From Anoplopoma fimbria (lineage: Eukaryota > Chordata > Actinopteri > Perciformes > Anoplopomatidae): a DNA stretch of 64,000 bases. A model generated the notes under the pieces. The model was not told where the DNA came from, did no database searches, and saw only the letters and a list, made by a program, of their open reading frames with translations. Made by a program: the position numbers and the translations under genes. The stretch covers positions 6,052,736 to 6,116,735 of the forward strand of contig NC_072450.1 of the NCBI RefSeq assembly GCF_027596085.1, read 5' to 3'. Below are positions 53,151 through 64,000 of the stretch, piece by piece (the first letter of the stretch is position 1; each line of letters starts with the position of its first letter).

Positions 53151-53984
53151 ACTAATCTGTCCTCCATATGATAGGAGTCCTTGAAAATTAAAACACTTCT
53201 CCAGTACACCATTTTTTATTCATGAAACGTTCGCGTCTCTCTTTCCCTCAGGGTTTTGTCTGAGGTTGTTTTCAGGTTTCTGATGGAATCTGGTGCTTTC
53301 CCTTATGGAAATGCATACTTTTTGTGAGAAGAACACAACAATTGTAATGACTTGCGTTGGAAATGTATCATATGTGCAGCATTAATTCCATCAGTCTTTA
53401 CCCAGAGGTATTGTGGGTAGACCGAATGTGGAGCAAACTGTAGCGAAGGGCTTGAATCCATTCAGTGGAATTGTGCAGCTGGATGCAATCAGACACCGAT
53501 TTTTTGGGTTAATGCAGAGCAAATCAAGGCAGAGAGATGCATAACTGCGATTTGATAACATGGATTGAAAATGTCTCAGCTCAGGGCATATGCCCGAACT
53601 CGAGTTATGACTTTATTTTGACCTCACTCGAAACTTGAACCTTATTTATGCCCTTAAACTCAAAAAAGAAGAATGTTGTGTGGACACGCAGTTATTTAAG
53701 ATACACTTTCATATCAGTATCCAAACTCCTCACTGGAAGCTCAGCAGCTCTAGTTTGAAGTGCTCATGAATAAATTACTCTCCCAAAGTAATTTGTACAT
53801 AGTCAGCAAAGATGGACGTGTTGTACGAGGTTGTCAATTGAGAGTTTGGTCTCAATTTAACAATCTACATTTGTGTCCTCATCTGGGGTCACATGCTCCG
53901 AGTAGAGAGTGAAACTTGAAACCCAAGAGGCCAGAATGAGTTTTTAATTTAAAGGTTGTGTGGTCTATAGTAGTAGACCCGCTG

Positions 53985-54245
53985 CTCATTCACACTGAAA
54001 GGTCCTGACTGAGATGGTTTGGCCATCTGATCATGACCCCTAGACATTTCCCTGAGGTATTCCAGGCCCTAGTAGGAGACTCAGGGGCAGAACCAGAACA
54101 CTCATTAAAACTATCTGGTCTGAGAAAAGCCTCAGGATCCCCTCAGGAGAATCTGCAGGTTGTGACTTAAATATGGGACATCTGGGCTACTTTGCGTGGC
54201 AGCAGGATGTAACTCAATGGCAGGAAAGTGTGGACGGCCTATCAT
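53985..54245 (+). mobile_element. Non-LTR retrotransposon fragment (RTE/Rex3-like), sense
   Basis: GAGATGGTTTGGCCATCTGA, GTATTCCAGGCCCTAGTAGG, AGACTCAGGGGCAGAACCAG, TCAGGATCCCCTCAGGAGAA, TGGGCTACTTTGCGTGGCAG matches, in the opposite orientation, the family of the 37.4 kb fragment. No intact ORF. Confidence 0.65.
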
Positions 54246-54324
54246 TACATTAGAGAGAAGGAGTCGGATGGAGATGAAAGAAAGAAATGAGAGCCTGAGT
54301 TAATACCCTTTGTATGACGAGACA

Positions 54325-54855
54325 TTAAAAGCACTCGCGTATAGGATTCAGGGGGCTCTATTTGCAGAAATGGAATATAATATTAATAATTATGTTTTCT
54401 TTAGTGTATAATCACCTGAAAATAAGAGCTGTGTATTTGTTCCATTAGAATGAGCCTTTTTATATGTACATACGGACATATGTTTCTGCAGTAGCACAGA
54501 ACGGACTAACTAACCTGCTTTCAGCTTTCCGACCATGTTCTTGAAATACAGAAGGGACATCGTTTTTTTGGTTTCCTAGGCCGAAAAAAACAAAACCTCT
54601 GTTGGTTGTTGAATCCTCTCTTCTGCCATGCTGCCAACTCGTTCGCGGTTCTTTCTCTTTCTTCATAACTCACTCCCTACTACAAACACTGTGGCTCTGG
54701 TATTCCATGACCTACGCTACCCTTACAACAACTGGCTATGGATAAAGCCATTTGCGATTTCAGCCACCGTAGTTCACCTGCACGCTTGGCACACGAGATA
54801 AGTTTCAACTGGATGCAATATGCAACCGCCATATCCTACACACTGGACCTTTTAA
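54325..54855. mobile_element. TTAA-flanked MITE, complete
   Basis: The left end TTAA-AAGCACTCGCGTATAGGAT and right end ATCCTACACACTGGACCTT-TTAA are diverged inverted copies, both adjoining TTAA (54325-54328, 54852-54855). The interior (GGGGGCTCTATTTGCAGAAA, GAATATAATATTAATAATTA, GTGTATAATCACCTGAAAAT) is a repeat I recognise from percomorph genomes. 523 bp with no transposase; piggyBac-type by target site. Confidence 0.78.
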
Positions 54856-54859
54856 AGAT

Positions 54860-56615
54860 ACTTTTTTTATTACTATTTAGTTGTTATGTTTTGTTTTGCT
54901 ATTTTCATTTTGTTTTTTTAATGTGTGCAGTGGAAATTTAAAAAAGCAATCTAAAAATGCAGGTGCCAAACAATTGCAATACCTTTGTGTTTTCAAATGT
55001 TTTCATCTGGCCTTAGTTAGCTGTGCGAGCAATATATCCAAAGGAGGAAAAAGCTCAATGATTTAAACTTCCACAGGACCTCTGTTTGAGGATCTTGTAA
55101 TATCTCACCTCATGCATTACAATGACTAGCTGAGCTGCTGGCTGAGCCTGTGGCTTTGCCTAAAGGTACAGCAGACTGGGTGGATGAGTTCAGACCATCT
55201 GATGCCACAGAGCTGCCAGAGTCATCTTCTACCTCCTATTTCAGTCTAGCAGAAAATGGAGACAGGCGTCACTGCTATGACCTTCTGTGACCAACAAGGT
55301 AATATACCAGCGTATTATTGGTAAGAGACTTATGTAGATATTTGACATTACCACAGTCTGAGACACCCTAGATCCCGATTTCCTCTTAGAGTCTGCAAAC
55401 TCCCAGAAAGGCTTTATTAAAAGGAGTGATTTATCTAATCTGGAGTGAGGAGCGATGATGTGTGAAACCATGAGAGATGATTAAACCTCTCTAGTGTCAG
55501 GGAGATGGTCCCTGTCACATCCCGCTCCTCGTCAGAATTTAAGACCCCGCCGCCGTGACATGTCGTCCTCTAAAGTCAGCACTGTTCGCCCATTTTCTTT
55601 TATTCCCCCCTTTGTTCTTTAATCCTCGGTTGATGTGGCGGAAACACAGATCCATGAAATTAATTGCTGTAACGATTCACCTCACAGTGGGTGAAAGAGT
55701 GTCAGTTCGTTTACAGTAACTTTTCACAAAACTTTATATTATCTAATGCTGACTAAATACAATTTTTATTTACTGGACACCCATTAGATGGTCAGTTATC
55801 GACCAGCTGAATATGCCATTTGTCAAAAAAATTTTGCCACATGGGCATTAAACAAAGAAGCCTGTCAATCAGCTGGACAAACTGATAGAAAACACTTCCT
55901 GTGCATTTTTTTCTGGCTATTCTGACCCACCATTCTTTGCTCAGCAGATATAGAAGCAAGAGGGTCAAAGTTGAAAGTGCAACATTTTGAGAAAGTAGTA
56001 TGCCCCAATTTAATGCATACCGCATGCAACAGTACATACTTTGTAAGGACAGTTGCAGCATTAACTAAAAGTATAGAGAAAAAAGAATGCAATCTGGAGA
56101 GCAGCTTTCTTTTGAAGGCTCAGATGCCAAATTCTGCTTTAGAACTACTTTCTATTGAAAAAATAGTCCCCATGAAAACTGTTGACAGTGACATCTTATT
56201 GAGAGGGTTACAAGATCATGGACATCCCAATTTGTTGTTACAGCTGGCAGTCACCACATAACCGTCAGACAAACATTGGGATATTTAAAAGGCCAATGGA
56301 AGATGACAGATGAGTTCTTTGACTCTAGAGTGAATCTGCAGCTAGACCGAAGCAATTTCAACTCTTTGGTAATATTGTGACTACGCTCAGCCAGGATTGA
56401 ATGGGCCTTCTTCACAGACCTAACCTTGTGCAGATACGTAAGGAAGGTCATTCAAGAACGTGCTTGCAATTTTGCTGACATCTGACATTAATGCCAAGGG
56501 AATTTATCTTGAATCATTTCATTGGATCTTTCTTTTAGAAGCCAATTAAATAGCATTAACATTATATGTAGTTGGACTTTTTTTCCAGTTAGCTGAGGTT
56601 ATTCACACGTATCTT
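54860..56615. other. No gene seen
   Basis: AT-rich with no supported feature. Confidence 0.55.
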
Positions 56616-56621
56616 GTCTTT

Positions 56622-56624
<3 letters not shown>

Positions 56625-56665
<41 letters not shown>
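56625..56665. repeat. (AT)n microsatellite
   Basis: About 20 AT units. Confidence 0.95.
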
Positions 56666-56668
<3 letters not shown>

Positions 56669-56878
56669 CTTGCCAAAATACAAACCTCCACATTAAACAA
56701 TTGACTCCTTAGGTACATTAGTCACTGTCCTCTAACACAGAGCACAAACAATGCTTTTAATGTTACCTTTACAGTATTTCTGCCTACCACAGTTACCAGG
56801 GACAGGTTTCCAGCTCCTCCTCTCTGTCATACAGTAAAGCCAACAGCATGTGAATGCAAAAGATGTGCAAGTTTGTCT

Positions 56879-56882
<4 letters not shown>

Positions 56883-56948
<66 letters not shown>
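56883..56948. repeat. (GT)33 microsatellite
   Basis: About 66 bp of uninterrupted GT. Confidence 0.97.
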
Positions 56949-56950
<2 letters not shown>

Positions 56951-57167
56951 ATGTGTTTATGAGTCTGCATAATGAGGGCAGGATGCTGAATGCAGCAATG
57001 ATGAAAGCAGGGTCTCTGTGTATAAATAATACAGCCCAGTGAGATTTTCATTTTCTCCCTGATTGAATTTGAATTGGAAAAGCGTCCCGTGGACACTGAT
57101 GACAAGTAGTGACATCATGCTGACAGGTAGAGAGCACAGTGAGAAGATATATCAAAAAGATCCATCT

Positions 57168-57310
57168 CGCCATCCATTTTCTACACCGCTTCTACTGTTT
57201 ATGGTTGAAGGGGGGGTTGGTGTCTATCCCAGCATGCATTGGGCAAGAGGTGTGATATTCCCAAGGCAGGTCGATAGTCTGTCATTTGGGGGTAACACAT
57301 TTACAGTTAT
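57168..57310. mobile_element. LINE-derived repeat fragment, diverged
   Basis: CGCCATCCATTTTCTACACC, GGTGTCTATCCCAGCATGCA, CAGGTCGATAGTCTGTC, GGGTAACACATTTACA. Same family and orientation as 57688-58062. Confidence 0.6.
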
Positions 57311-57687
57311 GCACAGGGCACTGGCTGTTTCATCACCAATATTGGAACGGTTAACGATGCTTTTTTTCCAGTCCTGACAGTCGGTTGGTTGAAAGATGGT
57401 TCCAGATTAAGTATTTCCCTAAAACAAGACTTCAATCCAAGACACTGTGGCACCTGGCTAAACGGAACAGGCGTTGCCGTGTTTCTTTTTGTTGAGGTTG
57501 TCCAACCTAGCAACAGTAACTAAGGGGGGGCTGGCCTTAGCTCTGGTCAGTTGTTTCATGCACTGGTCTGTTTCAGGTCATCCAAAATTCTGGACCCATG
57601 TAGACCTCTAGGGCGTCAATGAAAACTATAAATGACCGAGACATAGTTTTAGTTTAATGAGGTCAGAATTCTGCAAACTTACCACCA

Positions 57688-58062
57688 ATTAGAACATCCA
57701 TCCATCTTCCGTAACCGCTTATCCAGTTAAGGGTCGCAGGGGTGCTGGAGCCGATCCCAGCTGTCAATGGGTGAAGGCAGGGTTCAACAGGTCGCCAGTC
57801 TGTCGCAGGGCTGACATATAGAGACAAACAACCATTCACACTCACATTCACACCTACGGGCAATTTCAGAGTCATCAATTAACCTAACCTGCATGTCTTT
57901 GGACTGTGGGAGGAAGCCGGAGAACCCAGAGAGAACCCACGCTGACACGGGGAGAACATGCAAACTCCACACAGAAGGTTGTCTGGCCCGGGAATTGAAC
58001 CCGGGCCCCTCTTGCTGTGAGGCGACAGTGCTAACCACTACACCACCGTGCAGCCCTTCCAA
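57688..58062. mobile_element. LINE (L2-type)-derived repeat, well preserved
   Basis: CATCCATCTTCCGTAACCGC, TTATCCAGTTAAGGGTCGCA, CCGATCCCAGCTGTCAATGG, GGTCGCCAGTCTGTCGCAGG, CATGTCTTTGGACTGTGGGA, GGGAGAACATGCAAACTCCA, TGCTAACCACTACACCACCG. This is the best known dispersed repeat wording of teleost genomes, antisense to the usual LINE 3' region. Clade naming is from memory. Confidence 0.7.
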
Positions 58063-58559
58063 TTAGAACAGTAGTAAACAAATGTAAAAGTATGTATCTT
58101 GTCCATGGATGTTAGAATTAAGTGTGCATTGACATTATGCATATTGCATATTATTTTATCCATTACATTGAAAAAATAATCATATTTCAAATTATATTAT
58201 ATAATTTATATTAATAGCATTCAATGAAGTTCGTTCAATGTAGTAAAACCAAAAAATGATGTCATGTTGTTAAACTACTTTTGCCATGTTGCTGATGCTT
58301 AGCTTGCTACATTTATCTGGTGAGTAGCTTCAGTGTAGGGAAGCTTCATTTAATGCAGAGTAACTGGTGGCGTAGCACTTTCCAAGTATCCTGCCCAACA
58401 CTGTATCGATCAACCAAGCCGCCGATCAATCCGCTCAATTCCTGCAGTCAATGAGAGACCTATTTGATGGCCTACAAGAAGACTTTCCAATCAATATCTA
58501 CTCTTGGGGGGCAATGTGTCTTTTTTTTTTTTCTTTGTAGCTTTTTTTCTCAAGTTGGA

Positions 58560-58930
58560 AAGTGTACACCATACAGTTTGTTCTGTCCATTATTACCACT
58601 CCCATGAGGCTCCAGTGGTCCCACACTCTTAAACATATTGAATCTGAAGAATAGGAATGTGATGAGATAGTCCCACCCTGACTGAAATATCTCAACATCT
58701 GTTTGATTAAATGGCACCGAAATTTGATGATGCATCCTTATGACTCTTGCAAACCTTCGTTCTAGAGCCACCATGAGGTTTATAATTGTGTTTTTAGTGA
58801 AATGTCTCAAGTATTGGATGGATTGCCATGACATTTGGTTCAGACATTCATGTCCCCCTCGAGTGCAACCGTAAGAACGTTGCCGATCCCTTAACTCTAA
58901 TGCAAAGCATCAAATGGTAGAATGCTAACA
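58560..58930. mobile_element. Dispersed repeat ('GGATTGCCATGACATTTGG' family)
   Basis: GTGAAATGTCTCAAGTATTG, GATGGATTGCCATGACATTT, GGTTCAGACATTCATGTCCC, GATCCCTTAACTCTAATGCA. Non-coding. Confidence 0.5.
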
Positions 58931-58934
58931 CGCT

Positions 58935-60020
58935 TCACTTGGATGGTAAACAAGATTAACGTGAAGATTTTTTGGTTTAGAAATACAGACGATTAACTAT
59001 TAATATACTCTTTATTTATTCAATATATGTGTATGCTTGTGTTCTGCTCATTGGCTGTTGTCTATGTGGTTTCATGACAAGCTTTGACCATACATTTTGC
59101 ATTTGTCTGATTTTTTTTTAAGGACACTATGGTGCATAAAAGCAGATAAAGTGCAATTATTTACAAATACTGTAAGCTTGATGGCAGACGTTTTTTTAAT
59201 AGGCAGCAGGAATGTTTGTAATGAATGCCTAATATCATTAAGTCAAAATTAAGTCGATTTAAATGTTTTTTTTTTGTATTTCTCATTGATATTCCAAACC
59301 ATATAATACTGTGTAAAAACTATAAACAAAATACATTTCTGAAATGTTTCATGTGAGATATATCCAAAGGATATGAAATGTCCTACATTCAGAGCTCTTC
59401 TAAATTTGATTTTATAGCAACACTTTGGCATAATTATCACTGAGACCAAATACTGTTATCTGCTGATCAAAAGAATAAGAATATCTTTGTCTTCCCATGA
59501 GACGTCGCACAGCCCAAAAACAAATATCCCTCTGCCTCAGATTGTATCGCTGTGAATCTAATTAGAGGACATGAAGTCATAATTGACAAGGATACACTGT
59601 TCTTTTGTTGGGTGGCATATGAGGTAAATTCGAGGGTGAACAAAACCTATGGCCTCATGGGTAAATGCAGTGTATCCCATCCATTTATGTTTCCCATGCA
59701 TCAGAGCTATGGGCTGTTTAGTGCCACAGCTCTTTGTGTGTTATTAAAAAAAAAAAACTGTGCAGTTTCTCTTTTTTCAGAACATACTGGGCTGTAGAGA
59801 GAGTCAGAGGAGTGAAACCAGCAGGAACACAGCCTCTGGTCTTATGAACAACACAACACTCGTATTGACTGTGCTTTCTTAGCGGAAAAACTTAACATTT
59901 TGAACTAATTTAATTCAACAGCAGCAGCTTTATCACTGTACACTACCAGACTCTTTCATTTTGACAGCAACTTATATTTCTTTGCTATTTAACACCGCTA
60001 GAGCTCCAAGGCTTGACACA
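58935..60020. other. No gene seen
   Basis: AT-rich with no supported feature. Confidence 0.55.
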
Positions 60021-62695
<2,675 letters not shown>

Positions 62696-62699
62696 TTGC

Positions 62700-62985
62700 A
62701 AGACATTGGCGGAGGTATTATCTTTTCACGTGTCTCTCCGTCCATACCGTTCTTGTGAATGCGATATCTTGAGAACGCCTGTGGGTAATTTCTTCAAACT
62801 TGGCATAGAGGTCTATCTGGACTCAAGTATTTATTAATACTAATTTGGTGGTAAAGGGTCAAGGGCGCTGTTACCTCAAGTTCGTACCATTCTTGTGAAC
62901 GGATATCTCAGTAACTCCTTGAGGGAATTTCTTCCAACTTGGCACAAACATCCAAGGATAAACTGATTATAAATTGGTGGTCTCT
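62700..62985. mobile_element. Dispersed teleost repeat ('ATATCTCAGGAA' family), copy 3
   Basis: GGCGGAGGTATTATC, TTCTTGTGAATGCGATATCT, GGTAATTTCTTCAAACTTGG; then a second start TTCTTGTGAACGGATATCTC, GGAATTTCTTCCAACTTGGC at about 62890, so two partial units are in tandem. Confidence 0.6.
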
Positions 62986-62989
62986 CTCT

Positions 62990-63076
62990 CTATATATATA
63001 TATATATATTATTTTATATATATATATATATATATATATTTATTTATTTATTTATTTATTTTTAAATATATATATT

Positions 63077-63110
<34 letters not shown>

Positions 63111-63155
63111 TATATATTTATATATTTATATTATATTTATATTTATATAATTTTT
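62990..63155. repeat. AT-rich tandem repeat ((TA)n, (TTTA)n)
   Basis: About 165 bp made of TATA and TTTA units. It follows the repeat copy directly and may be its degenerate tail. Confidence 0.92.
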
Positions 63156-64000
63156 TTTTGCATATACTAAAATAGGGCTTTGATTGAATACAACTATAAT
63201 CTGTACATATAATATATAATAAGTGTATTCTGCCTACTTTCAAAGTCATTTGCCATTTAAATGTATGAGCTCACACCTTCTTCCCATTGACAGTAAACAA
63301 GAAATGAGATAATGTGATAATACATCCCTTAAAGGAAAGCAGATGCTCTTTGCCCAGAGCAGTGCAGACTCCTTCCAACAGACAGAGAGACAGACACTTG
63401 TTGTTGTAAAACTAAAGCTCTGCACAACGGCACAAAGCTGTGGCACCATCCAGGGTTGAATCTCTCTCTCCCCCCTAATCCTCCCTCCTGGTGATGTCCG
63501 AAATGTCAGCATTGCATCAGGGGGGAGAGTCATGTCGCGTGGCCAACACACATCATCGCACACAGTCAGACACTTTTTTTTTCCCCTTCATGAATATGGA
63601 TGTTTTCCAGATTTCCCATAAATGGGCTGGATCTGTTTTCTGCTCTAGTCCCCAGGCAGGTTTAGCGATGACTTGTCGGTGCACAGGCCGTGCTCAGTTT
63701 TTCACATGATTGTTTCTTTTCTGCTTCATTTCCCTCTTTCTCTGTTCCTTGTTTTTTATGATATGCAGTCATGATGGTCGCCAATCACAGAGTTGAGACT
63801 TTTCTCTCCAACTTCTTTCTTTCTCTATTCCCGCTCATCCTGTCGTACATCATTAATGATTTACATTATCATTTATTTTTTGAGTAATTGGTCCTGGCAG
63901 TGCTTAAGTACGTGGTAAATAGATGCCGTAATTGCATTGTAGAAATAGAATGAGAGTATACCGGACATTGAACAGTTTGCCGTGGTCAATTGAGTATTTC
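63156..64000. other. No gene seen
   Basis: Nothing supported to the window end. Confidence 0.55.

Overview
This window is nuclear DNA from a teleost fish, probably a percomorph. It has AT-rich introns, very short GT-AG introns (92-120 bp) between GC-rich exons, long CA/GT microsatellites, and dispersed repeats typical of teleost genomes: Tc1-like MITEs with the CAGTACCAGTCAAAAGTTTG end, a tRNA-derived SINE, LINE 3' fragments and TTAA-flanked MITEs. No bacterial, phage, CRISPR or operon features are present.

1-23.1 kb, + strand: the 3' two-thirds of one gene, lrp4 (LDL receptor-related protein 4, the agrin co-receptor of MuSK). I resolve 24 coding exons between 2519 and the TGA at 20219-20221. 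They encode the end of beta-propeller 1, three further EGF + YWTD-propeller units, a final EGF, the juxtamembrane segment, one transmembrane helix, and a tail with NPSY and a C-terminal ESEV PDZ ligand. Intron phases close throughout except at one juxtamembrane exon near 15.96-16.06 kb. One intron (12441-12755) is GC-AG. A long 3'UTR follows. About 660 N-terminal residues lie upstream of the window.

23.6-30.9 kb: the most unusual region. A roughly 0.5 kb inverted repeat built around Tc1-like MITEs encloses a CCAAT-rich candidate promoter. It is followed by a tandemly duplicated module: an exon-like block with good splice sites plus a 119-bp block that is 118/119 identical between copies. A diverged third copy keeps exactly the same internal spacing. 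The block has a box C (GTGATGA), a box D (CTGA) and a closing stem, and one copy falls in each successive intron of a predicted spliced + strand transcript ending at an AATAAA near 30.81 kb. I propose a small-RNA host gene with a box C/D-like RNA family. This is inference.

30.9-64 kb: mostly gene-poor and repeat-rich. It holds LINE fragments in both orientations, a SINE, a complete TTAA MITE, a roughly 0.5 kb minisatellite, a 20-G run and large microsatellites. The only protein-like signal is a pair of small exons at 46593-46831, joined by an 85-bp intron, which may be the start of an unidentified gene.
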